From positions 121,253,838 to 121,317,837 of the forward strand of contig NC_082687.1 in the NCBI RefSeq assembly GCF_949987515.2: DNA of 64,000 nt, written 5' to 3'. The notes under the pieces are model-generated. The model worked only from the letters and a program-made list of their open reading frames with translations. It searched no databases and had not been told where the DNA came from. Origin of the DNA: Delphinus delphis (taxonomy: Eukaryota; Chordata; Mammalia; Artiodactyla; Delphinidae). The translations under genes were made by a program, and so were the position numbers. Positions 45,573-57,900 of this stretch are shown piece by piece. The first letter of the stretch is position 1. Every line of letters begins with the position of its first letter.

Positions 45573-47088
45573 GTAAATTATGCTGAAAAAAATGAGAAGA
45601 TTCATTATCACGTGATGGGGTCAAATTTCTTTTGCTGTTTTCTATATTTCTGCAAAAACAAAACCTAACAAAACCACACTCAAAATCCACAGCTTTTAAA
45701 GGAGTTATGTTTAGTTCTGGGTCTGTAAAAGAGCTTTTGGTTAATTCTTACTTGTCTTGATTCAATTTCATCCACCTTAACTGTAGTGCTTTTTAATGAG
45801 GGTTAAAAAAAAAAAGCTAAAAAAAAAATCATGTACCCTTTAGGAGGTATTTAATATCAAATGTTCTATTAAAGGGTTGCTATGAAGAAAATCTTTTGGT
45901 AAAGGTGATTCTCAAACTTTAGTTTGCTGAAATGGCCTAAGAAATATAGTAAGGAATTTGCGCTGCGGTAATATCTTTGAAGTCTAGTCGCCTGCCTTTA
46001 ATTTTGCAGTAAGCGCCTAATCTCATTAGATTTCATACACTCAGTGTTTGCACTTGCACAAAAGCTGTCCAAACAAAGCCAAAATGTTGACACCACCGTC
46101 CTCTGATGGCATTTAGAATGAATATATTAAACACACTTGCACTAGCCTTGCATTAAGCTAAGAAATAAATTTTGAACTTTGAACTCAGCAGGATAAAAAA
46201 GCTTTACTTGATAGCTGAGCAATTGTGTTGTGGCATGGTAGAGGGAATTCATTGTGTTGTTCAGAGTCCAAACTTGCAAACATTCTCTACATACAGTAGG
46301 CACTGCACAAGTAAAGAATGAAAGTAAGGAACAGTCCTCAAATCCTGTTGTTAGGGACCTAAATGGAAAGTAAAGTGGGCTGGTGGATTTGCTTTGAAAA
46401 TCACTGAATAAACTTTGATTAAATTCACTTCAGAGAAGGATTCAAAATGAAAGAATATCTTTTAGTTAGTGTGTGAGAGTATGTCTATTCAATTCACCTT
46501 GCTAATTTACACGTTTAGAAATTTTCTTTAAAAATCTGGCAATCTTATCTTTTTATTGAACATTTGGAAGCTGACGACGGTAAAGAGGGTTCAAATAAGA
46601 CTTGTTTGTCCCTTTAAATAGAATGAAGATAGCAGCAAGGCTGGAATTAAGAATTAACTAAATCTAATGCCCGGGGGTATTTAATGGTTTCTAACTAGAT
46701 AGTACCTAAAAGAAATAGATTTCCCCATAAAACATGTATAAATGTTTATAAACCTATGTACCTGGAACATGGCCATCAATCAGGAAGCAGGTGCCCGCAA
46801 TGTTTGATCAAGGAAAATAGTTACCATAAAGTTCACATATTAAAATTTTTGCCTGTTCCTAACTAAGAATCTCATAGTTGCTTAGTCCAATTGCTTTCAC
46901 TCTTACTTGACACGGTTTTTTGCTTGGGTATTTGCTTTTGGCGTATATTAAGGGCTTTTTAAAAGAAACACTTTTTGAAATGTATTATACTAGCAACTGT
47001 CAGAATACCATTGAAGATGGTATCTATTCTATCTTACATCATCCTTATTATGAACACCATGAGAAAAATTCTCTTCGGTCTTCATGTC
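45573..47088. other. Unique sequence
   Basis: No gene recognised. Two A-runs (about 45808 and 45820) are present. The segment is single-copy-looking and may contain conserved non-coding sequence, but nothing specific is identified. Confidence 0.45.
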
Positions 47089-47108
47089 AAGAGTGGTAGC
47101 ATTTTTTT

Positions 47109-47316
47109 GGGCTTCCCTGGTGGCGCAGTGGTTGAGAGTCTGCCTGCCGATGCAGGGGACACGGGTTCGTGCCCCGGTCCGGGAAGATCCCACATGCTGC
47201 AGAGCGGCTGGGCCCGTGAGCCATGGCCGCTGAGCCTGCGCGTCCGGAGCCTGTGCTCCGCAACGGGAGAGGCCACAACAGTGAGAGGCCCACGTACCGC
47301 AAAAAAAAAAAAAAAA
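47109..47316 (+). mobile_element. CHR-type SINE with a perfect 20-bp TSD
   Basis: It runs from 'gggcttccctggtggcgcag' to 'ccacgtaccgc' and an A-tail of about 18. The TSD 'aagagtggtagcattttttt' is identical at 47089-47108 and 47317-47336. Full-length, with clean TSD and tail, it is probably the youngest SINE in the window. Confidence 0.97.
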
Positions 47317-47336
47317 AAGAGTGGTAGCATTTTTTT

Positions 47337-48519
47337 AATATAGCTGGCTTGTTTTTACTTTCTGATGGTTGTAAACCTGTAACTAATTGATCACCTTTCC
47401 ATCCTTGCTTTTGCTTGCAGGAAGCTTAGAACTCTACTTGCTACCTAGTGCCAGCAACTGTAAGGCAATCTGTGCATGTTACTGACTCTTGGCTTTATTA
47501 TTTGCCTATTCTTATTTTCCTTTTGTTCAAATTCCCTCAAAAATCATTACATTTTTCATTGCATAATTTAAAAAAGCTGTCACAAATCCTTTGTAGAAAG
47601 AGATATGTATACACACATTCATAAATTCACTAGTACATTAGTACATTCACAGATTCATGCTTGTGACATCAATGGTTTTCAAAACCACAGCAAATTAGAA
47701 GCTGGAAGTTAGAAGGTGAGGGATGACTGCTAGGGAAAGAACAGTAAGAATGTCGATTGATAAGCTCCATTGAGGACACCAGAAAACTGTGACAAGAGAC
47801 AGGTATGGGAACTCAAAAACACAACTGCCCAAGACCATGCAAGGTAGGGCTGAAATACCCCGTGTGTCTCTCTAATCCAAGAATTGGTAATATGCTGCAA
47901 TGCTGCATATTTTGTTATAAAATGACCTCAGTAATAAGATAAGATTGTAGTATATTCCACATACTTTGTCTAACAAGGCAGTGTTCTGCTTCCTATCCTT
48001 TAAAAAGATGTACCTAAAAGAATTGGGTCTCCTTCAAGGACTGAACTTCAGTTATTGAGAAAACAGAGTCAGCCAAAAACCTTTCTTCTCAGTGAGGTTG
48101 ACTTAAGGTGTTCTTATAAAATCACCACATGCGAAATATCTATTGCACGACCAGGTTTGAAATTAGTACTTTATTTCTAAACAAACCACTGCAACCAGCA
48201 TATTCAAGAAGCTGGTCTGCTCTGTTGCATCACCTGAACTGACCTGTCAAGGACAGCCTGGGCTCATTGAGGGTGAGAATATGAGAATGATCACCCATGA
48301 AGGGGAAGTTTAGTTACAAGCGCTGAGAGGGAATTTGATTCAGATGTAAGTTGGATAATAGCAAGCTAATGTCTCTTTGACTCCACTACCTTTGCTTTTC
48401 ATAAGATGCCAGAAGGTCCTTAGCTCCCTGGCTTGCAAAGGGGAGGGTGGGTTGCAGTGAGAGACAAAGATATTTGATTCTCCTTGTAAATGAAAAAAGG
48501 CAGTAGAGCTCTTTCCTGA
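47337..48519. other. Unique sequence
   Basis: No gene or named repeat recognised. Confidence 0.45.
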
Positions 48520-48770
48520 GCTCACGTGGTACAGTGTTTAAAAGGATGGACTCTGGAGCAGAATTCTTGGGTTTAAATCTTGGTTCCACTACTTACTTGC
48601 TACTTAACTTCTCTGTGTCTCTAAAGCTCTGTGTCAACGGCTTCAAAATGGGGCCAGTAATATCCCATTACGGAAAGGGTTGTCGTGAGAGTTACTATAA
48701 ATAATAAATAAAGTGCTTAAAACAGCACCTCACTGTGTTCAGTATATTATATGCTATATAAATGCAAATA
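48520..48770 (+). mobile_element. MIR SINE, forward, near full length
   Basis: 'cgtggtacagtgtttaaaag', 'gactctggagcagaattctt', 'actacttacttgctacttaa', 'ttgtcgtgagagttactata' and 'gtgcttaaaacagcacctca' are the complete MIR series including the tRNA-like head. Confidence 0.88.
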
Positions 48771-49381
48771 TTAAAAATGACGGTTAGTTAATTATTAAAT
48801 AATACTAAATATTATTGTTGAAGTCAGAAGAAGGGAGAAATTTATTCCACTTCTAAGGCAGAATAAATTGCCCCTTTCTCTTCACATTACATTAAATTTT
48901 CTCTTCACATTACAGTTGCAAATGTTTGTGAATGTCTTTATTTTATTCTATTTACATGCCACTGAAAACACTTAAAAGACAGTGAAGTGTGGAGGCATGG
49001 ATTTGAGTCTTGGCAGAAAAAGGTTTTGGGGCTATTAAGAATAATTCCATGTAGTAAACCATAGATCTTACTTTTTAAAAAGTTTATTTTGAATGTGGCT
49101 TTAATCTCATTTTAAAAGTAACAGAACCATGATCCAAAAATTTTTCTGTTCTTTACTCAGTTCAATCACGTGAACAAAACCACCACTGTGGAATAAACTA
49201 TATGGTGTATTTCCATCCAGCCTCTTTTGTGTATGAGCATGTATGGGTTTGTGTATGTGTTAGTAACAGTGACTCGCAAACTACTCTTTCCTGCCATTCT
49301 TAATGGACGTTTGCTTAACCATGTTCTAAATATTCCTATAAGCATTTCCTAATATGTTGACTATATTCTACCTCTTCACTG
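48771..49381. other. Unique AT-rich sequence
   Basis: No gene recognised. 'ttctcttcacattac' occurs twice at about 48878 and 48900, a minor local duplication. Confidence 0.45.
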
Positions 49382-49496
49382 AAATAGAAGTAAAATCATT
49401 TGTAAATCTGAATATCTTAATAGATTAAATAGAAGTAAAATCATAGAAGTAAATAGAAGTAAAATCATTTGTAAATCTGAATATCTTAATAGATTA
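49382..49496. repeat. Local 46-bp duplication with a third partial copy
   Basis: A 46-bp block at 49382-49427 reappears identically at 49451-49496. Between them lies a partial copy of its first 17 bp ('aaatagaagtaaaatcat', about 49427-49444). The arrangement suggests replication slippage or template switching. Confidence 0.93.
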
Positions 49497-49599
49497 CTTG
49501 CAACATCAACTGAATGGGCGAGTTTGTATTCTGTCTTTTCATTTAATATTATTTATAAGAATTTTCCATGTAATTATGTGTTTTAGAAATTGTTATTTT

Positions 49600-49990
49600 G
49601 AAAGTATTTCAAGCACACACACACACACAGAAGAGGAAAATATAATTAACCCTGCACACCTCTCACCCAGATTAAACAATTATCCACATTTTGTCACAAT
49701 TGCTTCATCTCTCTCTTTTCTCTCTCTCTGGTGGAAGCATCTTAAAGCAAATCCCAGACATTGTGATATTTTGCCATTTCATCCATAAACATTTCAACAT
49801 GGGTCTCCCAAATAATTTTCCACGTCACCGTAACCACAATACCTTTATCAAAATGAACAAAACTAACATCTAATTCAGGCCATATTCAAATTTCCCCCAA
49901 AGACTCAGATAGGTCATTCTAAATTGGTTTGTAGCTTTCAGAATCCAATAAAATCCACACATTGCATATGGTTGTGTGTCTCTTAAATGT
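49600..49990. repeat. Ancient interspersed repeat, unassigned (second copy)
   Basis: It is homologous to 365-840 (see there) and better preserved: 'cacccagattaaacaattat', 'cttaaagcaaatcccagaca', 'atttcatccataaacatttc', 'ccatattcaaatttccccca', 'cacacattgcatatggttgt'. The family is common in mammals, but I cannot name it with confidence. Confidence 0.55.
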
Positions 49991-49999
49991 TTTTAATCT

Positions 50000-50205
50000 A
50001 AAACTGTGTCATCCAAAATGGTAGCCACTGACCACAAGTGGCTTTTAAATTTTAAATTAATTAACATTAACTGACATTAAGACATTCAGATCATAAGTCA
50101 CACTGGCCACATTTCAAGTGCTCGGTAGTTACACACGTCTAGCGATTGCCATATGAGAACATTTCCATCATTGCAGAGAGTTCTGTTGGACATTGGGCTC
50201 TAGAA
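50000..50205. mobile_element. MER5A-like hAT-Charlie DNA transposon
   Basis: 'catccaaaatggtagccact', 'accacaagtggcttttaaat', 'ccacatttcaagtgctcggt' and 'agttctgttggacattgggc' reproduce the MER5A layout, including partly complementary ends (gtcatccaaaa / ttctgttggac). Confidence 0.85.
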
Positions 50206-51349
50206 GATGAACCTTTACCCTGCTTACTCCAGGATCACTGAATTATTGAAGAAATTGGGTCAATTTTTGATAATTCTGGATTGCCTACTTATGGACAGTT
50301 TAAGTTGTTCCTCACAACTGGTATTTCCTGTAAATTGGAAATTTTGTCTAAAAGCTTGATTAAAGTTCAACAATTTGTTTTGGGGGGGCAGGAGTATTTC
50401 ATACTTACTTCAGAAGTACTTCATACTTCTGTATACTTCAATAATCATGATTTTATGGTCACTTTTTATTTCATTGAGTGTATATACAACAATATTATAC
50501 TTAAGTTGTCTTTTATTATTGCATACTTAATTAGTTTCCATTTAAAACTTTATATATAGTATTGTCTTAACTATTTCTATGAACAGAGGTTTTTCTATAT
50601 TTCTGTATCTTAAGGTATTTCTTTAAGATAAATGACCAAAAAAGGACATTCTATATTAAAGCTAATAGTAGTTTTATGGTTCTGGATATATGCTATTTAA
50701 TTAATTTTCAAAGGAATTGTCCCAACTGATGCTGCCCCCAGTAATATGTGGGTGCTAGTTTTACCACATCTTCACCAGCATTGAGTGTTATCACGGAAAT
50801 GATCATAGTTTTTTCAATTTAATAGTGCCCTGTGATTTGAATCTGTCTTTTCTCCAGTCCTTCTTATTCCCTCATGTCTTGGGCAGGCTCACAGCAATGA
50901 AGCCCTTCTTCCAACAGGGTACAGTTTTCAACATCTTAGATTTGAAGGCAGGATGCACCAGGAGACTTTGCCCTGGGCCCTTCCTGCCTAGATCCTTTGG
51001 GCTAATAATCCCTTTTCTCTCTTTATGATTCATTCTGAGCAGGCTTAGTGGTTAATCTTCTATTTCCAGTTTTATGATCTGTTCCTCCCCCTAGCCTAGA
51101 TCTGAAACATCCTTTCCTTCAACAATTCAAATGTCTTGCTATTCATTTTCCCCTTTGGTTCAGAAAGCTTTAGTTGTCAATTCTATTCCCTTGTCAGCAA
51201 CAATTTTTTATTCTTACTGGCTTAGTCAGGCCGTCTGCCCTGGCTTTCTTTATAAGTGTTTTTGTGTAGAATTTTTGCCTCCTAGGAAGCCCACTGTAGC
51301 ATAACATAATTAAGTGACAATATATGAGGTGCCAGGGCTTTACAAGCAG
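50206..51349. other. AT-rich sequence with an L1-like trace
   Basis: 50590-50820 ('aggtatttctttaagataaa', 'accacatcttcaccagcatt') resembles an old LINE remnant, and a similar trace lies at 55330-55500. The rest is unassigned. 50390-50440 has several 'tacttc' repeats. No gene. Confidence 0.4.
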
Positions 51350-53414
51350 TTAATGACTGGTTGGAAGATTTATAAAGCAAGAGGTGAAATCAAAGAGAAC
51401 CAAACGCTCAAGTTCTATATAAATAAAAAAATAATGTGGTTTTAATTGTTGTTTAACAGATATTTGAAAAGAAGTATGTGAAGACATGCATATTAAGAAA
51501 TCTTGACATGCAGTTGTGCGTCCACTAACACAACTCCACCTGCACCTTGTATTTCCTTTTCCAGCCGCCCATATTCGCCTGCTTCCCACAACCTTCTTCT
51601 TCAGCATTTGCTTTCCAGTCTACTGACCTCTGGCCCTCCTTGGATTCTTCATTGCTCCCTCTTACATTTTCAGTAAAAATAAAACGAGTGTGACTGAGGT
51701 CAGAATCTGGCTCTTTATACAAAGCTGCACATGCAAGATGCGAACCAGTGAGGAAAATGTGTATCATGGGAAAGTTAAAATTACAATGGGAAACTTAACT
51801 TTGGAATTTCCTGCCTGATCTGTCTCTTAAGTTAATGTTTTAATTCGATGTCCTTATTTGGCTTTAAATGAAAAGTTAGAGCTGAGATAGAAAAGAACAA
51901 ATCAACAAACAAACAAAAAATACCTATATGCAACTTATTACAGCTGTGATGAAGACCACACAACAGCACATAACTTTCCAATGGTTGTACTGTTTACAAA
52001 GTCTTATAACATCGACCAGACTATATGACTGAATACTTATAAAAATTGTGCTACATATGTACAAAGTGATTTTTGGATTCCTGATAGCTGTGTCCTATGA
52101 TACCTTTTTCAAATCTTATTTTCTACTTTTTCAGGACCTCAGAAACAAACATGTGGAAAGTTCTGCTTAAAGAATGTTACGCTATGCACAGAGCAAATAT
52201 CAATCCAAAAAAATATCCCCACCCCACCCCAAATAAACTTAAAGTGGTTGAACATCTCATACTAGGTTGGAAAAAGGGTTTAGTGATTATATAATCATCT
52301 GTTTCCTTCTAAAGGAATCATCTGGCACAAAATTACAAATTGTAAATACGTGGTGAGTGAAAATGCAATCAGAGTTATTGGAAGATGTGCAACTCACCTA
52401 TACTATTCTAGCATTCATGCTTTTCTATTTTTGGTGATGAGATTTTAGAGTAATCAACTCAGAAATAAAAACTAAGATTTTGAGAACTTTTCACATTTTC
52501 TCTCAGAAGGTTAGGAAAGCCAAGTCTTTGACAGTTGGGTGAGGGAACTGGGGTCTGTGACTTTCAAAACTGTAATTAATTGTGTTTAGTCTTTAGGCCT
52601 GTTATTGGCATAACTTCCAGGGCTTTTACGGCTCAAAGGCTGTTTTCAAGATGGTGTTCCATCAGGCTCCATTTTCCTTTCCTTTCCAAAAACTTCTGAG
52701 AATCCGTTGTGAAGTACCAGGAAGCCTGACTGCTAAGACAGATGTGGGTCATTCTGGTATTCATCTTTGCAGATGTTTCTGGCTCTGCAGAAACGGGGGT
52801 TCTGAGGGATTTGTTCATGGTCGCTAACTCTACTAGTGATTTACTGAGAAATCAAAATCCCACTTTTCTAATGTATAAGTGGAGGCACATCTGACCTTGG
52901 GGCAAGGTCTTGCCTCATAGTAGGTGAGGATAGAGCTGGAGCCAAAACACTGGGGTGTCTTTTGGGAGAATTTCTGTTAACCTATTACAGCCTAAAATTT
53001 ACCCCTCTCACCATAGACGTTCTATATACTGAAGAAGTAGGGAAAATCCTCTAGAAGCAGAAGCACCTTATAGTTTGTGTTGAGGATGTTGACACTTTCC
53101 TAGTATGAATCAGTCTATTTTTTTTTCAGGTATTGAGTCATGAAAGTTCCCTCCTATTCCAACATTGCCTTATCAGAAGCACACAGACAACTGAGCACTG
53201 ACACTGCCCTACTGAGACTGGATTGGATGGGTCAAGGGCAAGGGATCAGTGGTGCAGTGTGGTGAGGGCAGCAACCAGGGCAGAGGGCTGCATAGACATT
53301 GGTGTCATGGTGCCACCTCCTTGGGAATTCCCAAAGACTCAGATGGGCATGGGCTTAAATTTTACTACTTGGAAGTACAACTGTTGATCCTGAAGAGTTA
53401 GAGGGTTAAGGGAT
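51350..53414. other. Unique sequence
   Basis: No gene or named repeat recognised in about 2 kb. Minus frames at 51350-51607 and 51525-51767 lack motifs. Confidence 0.45.
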
Positions 53415-53526
53415 TCTTTCCTTCTTTCCTTTTTTCCTCCCTCCCTCCTTTCTTTCTTTCTTTCTTCCTTCCTTCCTTCCTTTCTTCCTTCCTTCCTTCC
53501 TTCCTTCCTTCCTTCCTTCCTTCCTT

Positions 53527-53557
<31 letters not shown>

Positions 53558-53560
53558 CTC
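53415..53560. repeat. (TTCC)n/(TTTC)n/(CT)n tract, L1-tail-derived
   Basis: This 146-bp tract is pure pyrimidine on the plus strand, with TTCC blocks, then (CT)n, then (TTTC)n. It lies exactly where the A-tail of the adjacent antisense L1 belongs, so it most likely grew from that tail. The Arg/Lys/Glu-rich minus frames over it are artefacts. Confidence 0.95.
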
Positions 53561-53564
53561 CACA

Positions 53565-54059
53565 CTTCCAGCTTTATTAAGGTATACTTGACAAATAAAA
53601 TTGTAAGATATATAAAATGTATAATGTGATGATATATGTACACATTTTGAAGGGATTCCCCAATATTGAGTTAATTAACACATCCGTCACCTCACATATT
53701 TACCTCCTCCCTGTTTTTGCTGGTGAGAACATTTAAGTTCTACAGTCTTAACAAATTGTAGTTATACAATACAGTGTTATCAACTGTAGTCACCATATTA
53801 TACATTAGCTCTTCAGACCTTACCTTAAAACTGGACGTTTATACCAGGTTACCAATATATCCCTATTTCCACCCCCCCAGTCCCTGGCAACCACTTTTCT
53901 ACTCTCTGTTTCTATGAGTTTTTTTAAAGATTCCACATAGAAATGATACCATGAAGTATTTGTCTTTATCTGTCTGGCTTATTTCACTTAACATAATGTT
54001 CTCCAGTTTCAACCATTTTGTTGAAAATCACAGAATTTTCTTTTTAAAGACTGAATAAT

Positions 54060-54106
<47 letters not shown>

Positions 54107-54410
54107 TTCTTGATCAATTCATCTGTTGGTGGACATTTCTTGCTTCCATAACTTGGCTATTGTGAATAATAATGCTGTTATAAACATGGAAGTACAGATA
54201 TATCTTTGAGATAATGGTCTTGTTTCCTTTGGTTAAATACCCAGAAGTGGGATTACTGGATCATATGGTAGTTCAAGTTTCAATTTCTTGAGGAACCTTC
54301 ATACTGTTCTCCATAGTGGCTGTATCAGTTTACCTTCCCACCAGCAGTGCACGTGTTCCCTTTTCTCCACATCCTCGCCAACATTTGTTTACTCTTGTCT
54401 TAGGCGATAA
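53565..54410 (-). mobile_element. Antisense old L1, 3' UTR and ORF2 end
   Basis: Reverse-complement L1 landmarks: 'agctttattaaggtatactt', 'ccctggcaaccacttttcta', 'tttatctgtctggcttattt', 'ctgttggtggacatttcttg', 'aagtgggattactggatcat', 'cttctccatagtggctgta'-like text, and 'tctccacatcctcgccaaca'. A (TA)19 tract at 54063-54101 replaces the usual 'tatatataccac' segment of L1. Confidence 0.93.
54063..54101. repeat. (TA)n microsatellite inside L1
   Basis: This is a 39-bp uninterrupted AT repeat at the point where L1s naturally carry a short 'tatatata' seed. Confidence 0.98.
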
Positions 54411-54520
54411 TTGTTGAACAGGTCCCTCCTGGGGCCTGCAAGCTAGAGCACCCAGAGGACATTTGGATTTTATATTTTTGGTAGAGATTTATCAGCCTCC
54501 AACTCAGCCATGCAAAAAGA

Positions 54521-54602
54521 CAGAAAAAAAAAAAAGAAAAAGGAAAGAAGGAAGGAAGAAAGGAAGAAAAGAAGGAAGGAAGAAAGGAAGGAGAGAAAAG
54601 GA
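54521..54602. repeat. (GGAA)n purine tract
   Basis: A12 followed by GGAA/GAAA tetramers, purine on the plus strand. It is the strand-complement of the 53415-53560 tract about 1 kb upstream. Confidence 0.93.
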
Positions 54603-55124
54603 GTAATATTAATTTTCTGTAACTTAATCTAGTCTCTTTGGGGCCTTTATTCTGAATGGTAGATCTGGTTTATTTCTGGTAAACTGTCAGTTCAATGATA
54701 TTCAGGCATTCCAGGGGCAAGCACGGTCCAGGTGTCCTTTCTGTCTTTATTCCTGTGCAAGGACACTAGTGGGGAGCAGACTTCCGTCCACAGCCTTCTT
54801 CTGTCCTCCGTGGGCACCCGCTGACCTCTATTGTGCTCCTTTCCACTTTTGTTCATCACCCTCCTTATGGAGCTTGTTTCCGCCAGCTTCCCTGAAGTTA
54901 GGCACACATTTCCTCTTTCTTTAGATCCCCCTCAAACTTGTCTGAGGTTTTCATTACCCCTGTCTCCTGGGGACACAGCATCGGGTGGGATGAAGTGATA
55001 TTTTCTGTCTTCAAGATTCACCAGTGCTGTTCACTCATTTACTCAGGCCACGATCTTCGAATTCACCCTCTAATCCTCTCTTATACCCCTCAGCAATCGC
55101 ATCAACAGCTCCTGTCTTTTTCAT
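54603..55124. other. Unique sequence
   Basis: No gene or named element. Confidence 0.45.
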
Positions 55125-55270
55125 AAATTGTATATGATTTTTATTGTGTTTCCCTCATTGTATGTAAGCTCCATGGAAGCAGATAACTTTTTAACTTACT
55201 GCTATAGCCCCAGAAGTATGGTGTATGTGCAAAAAAAACTGTTGAATGAATGCCTGAACAAATCTATTAC
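55125..55270 (+). mobile_element. L2 LINE 3' end
   Basis: 'gtatgtaagctccatggaag' and 'ctatagccccagaagtatgg', with 'ttgaatgaatgcctgaaca', match the L2 3' terminus. Confidence 0.75.
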
Positions 55271-56724
55271 ACTTATAATTTGTTCCCTTTTGTTATTGTA
55301 AACTACTTTGTGTGGACATCTTTGCAGCTTTTTATTAGTATCCAATTTTGCTAGGTGTCAACTCCTAGAAAGAGAATTACTAGATTAAAATATGTGCATA
55401 TTGAAAAAGTTGATGTATATTGACAAATTTCCTTCAAAAAGTTTACATCGAATTATACTTCTATTAATAGTACATGGAAATGCTAATCTTTTTGGTTTCT
55501 CGGAAATGTCCTGATTCTGTTAGATTCTGGGTGAACCGGGATCATATTACTCACGTGGAATATAAGGGAAACTTCATTGTTGCATCCTAGTTAAAAATAA
55601 AATAAAAAATAAAACAATTACTCCTCCCAAAATAGAACTTCATCACATCACTTCTGGAGACTGCCTCCAAGTGACCCCATACTTCTGTGCATCCATTAGT
55701 TTTGGACAAGCTTTTGTAGAGCTTTATTCACTCAATCCCTTGTGCTTGAAAAAAAACCAACAATAAATAATAAGGATATATGTACTTTGCTGTAAGAAAG
55801 CTTGATATATGAGAGTCTTAATGCTTAACTTTTGGTGAAAGAGAATAATTATCTTATAAGGAGTTCCTGCACGTAGTAACATGCGTCTTAAGGGAAAGAA
55901 TAAGTTTATAGACAATGTTTTAATTGTAATGTGTATAATGGGGTGAGACTGGCCCTTGTGCTATGTGTGGGAGCTTTCCTTCCAGGATAGTAAAACATAA
56001 TTTGTTTTGTAATGGGACAGAAGCATTCTAAGTCATCCTCTTGTGTCTTGCTGTGCAGATTTATGTACTTTTGGCTAATAAATATGTCCATATAAACAAA
56101 TGGATGCTTTCCGTTTTCCGTGCCTGTAGCTCTTGAAGAGAACACCTCTGTCTCTAGCTCATGAGCCCTCAAACCTTTGAAACAAATGCCAACATACCAC
56201 TTTCCTCTGTGTGCTTTACTGCGTTTTCTAAAAGTATGAAAAACAGCAACTTCAGCTCGAAGTGTACGTGTGTATATATATTTGTGTTTGTAAGATTTGG
56301 GTTGGAAAGGCTGAAGATTCCAAACAAAACTACAGCACTTCAATTGCATTTTATGGATTAAGTGGTATCTGTTAGTGACGGTATTGGAAACACCTAATCA
56401 TTGTCATGTTGGTTGCCTACAAATGTCCAGACATTTTCCTGGTTATGTCTGACCATGGAATATTTCAGCATTCAACCAACTTGCACCAGCACCTATTCAT
56501 ATACTGTCAAATTAATAGTTCTTGAAAGAAAAAACAGGTTATGTAGCTCTCACTTACCTTTTTTGGCTTGTACATGGGTTTTCATAGAGTGCAATGGAAA
56601 TACCGTGAACAAGGATTATCTCTTCGGGCTTAGGTGTAAACACTAGAGCTTACTATAATAACTCGGATCATGCCCCATCCTAGGAGCAGGGGTTATTTCC
56701 TTGAGACACTTGAGTGGATGGATC

Positions 56725-56739
56725 AGTTGCTAAGCAACT
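56725..56739. promoter_or_regulatory. RFX-type palindrome AGTTGCT-A-AGCAACT
   Basis: A perfect 7-1-7 inverted repeat. Its core GTTGCT-A-AGCAAC fits the RFX half-site rule with a 1-nt spacer. A single predicted site; function is unproven. Confidence 0.45.
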
Positions 56740-57027
56740 TGCATTCTTATGGGGCCAGGCTGGGGAACAAAAGGGTGCCAGGTGGTCATACAGAGAAGGA
56801 AAATGACAAAGACACATGGAAAAATAAAGCCTCCATCTGGGAACTGTAGTGCATAACCGTTTAGAAATTTGGAATATGTTCCCCCTTAATAATTCATTTC
56901 AACAGCTATTCATCAATGGTTATATCTTTAATATCCATGCCTATCTCTCCGTCCATCTACCACCCATCCATTCATCCACCCTGGCAGACTGATTTTGAGA
57001 TTAGAAATTACAAGTAGTAAGTTGAAT

Positions 57028-57084
57028 TGTATATCTTATATTATTAACTACTTTGCCAATAATTATTCTTCATAATTATTTCTT
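57028..57084. repeat. 57-bp block, copy 1 (probable source)
   Basis: Identical over 57 bp to 59087-59143. Flanking sequence here is continuous, ordinary AT-rich DNA, so this is the likely donor. Confidence 0.95.
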
Positions 57085-57689
57085 ATTCATTCACACAATT
57101 TCCTCTGTTCCTTCCCCCCGTATGTCTTTTACACTTTTACTTTTCATCTCCTTGTCACGTGCTTTCTCTTTTTTTTCTCTCAGGACTGATTTTATAGATG
57201 GGACCATTGCTTCACTGCTAACGGATACTTAGATACTTAACTAAGATAGAAATACAGATTCCTAGGGAAGATTGTCAGAGCAGCCTCACGTCTCCACACT
57301 TTACAAGACCTCTTTCCTAGACATTTATGTGCTGAAACTTAGCATCCTGACGTCCAAATGGAAAACAACGGTAACAGTCTAAAATATCAGAGGTTACGAC
57401 ACACAATCATACAAGAAATCAGCTTTACCTATTTAAAATGTAAGTCACTTCTATCTGTTCAAATACTCTATAAAAGTATGCCTTTTCTCATTATAGAAAC
57501 TGAACTAAAGGAAAACCACGCGTTCTTTCTTTTTGCGAGATCTGCCAGCGTTATACCAGATTGCACTCCTCAGGCTTTGTTTTTTTGTTTTTTTGATAGG
57601 CTAGGACTGTAACACCAAGAATCCAGTTGTCCTCAAGAATTTCAGAAAAAAAGTGCAGTCTAGTTTGGGAACATATCTGAAGGAAGAAG

Positions 57690-57900
57690 GAAACTATTGT
57701 TTATTTAGTACTTATCGTATGCCTGGCATTGTGCTAGCAATTTCTTGGTAGATTTAAAAAATTAATCTACAGAAATCTTTGTATTGTGGGTATTATTATC
57801 CGCATTTAAAAATATGTGATCAAGTCTTGAAGAGGTTAAACAACTTGCACAAGGCCACTCAGTTTCCGAAAACCAGGGTTTCTGCTATGCTACTGAGGAA
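57690..57900 (-). mobile_element. MIR SINE, reverse
   Basis: 'tgtttatttagtacttatcg', 'tatgcctggcattgtgctag', 'gtgggtattattatccgcat' and 'cttgcacaaggccactcagt' match reverse MIR. Confidence 0.88.

Larger units (their letters stand above)
55271..57689. other. Mostly unique sequence; source of a copied block
   Basis: No gene recognised. It contains an RFX-like palindrome (56725-56739) and the 57-bp block 57028-57084 that is duplicated at 59087. The 147-codon minus frame at 55906-56349 has no recognised domain. Confidence 0.45.

Noticed and set aside
53339..53643. Arg/Lys/Glu-rich minus-strand frames
   Set aside because: They are translations of the polypurine microsatellite, a classic false ORF.
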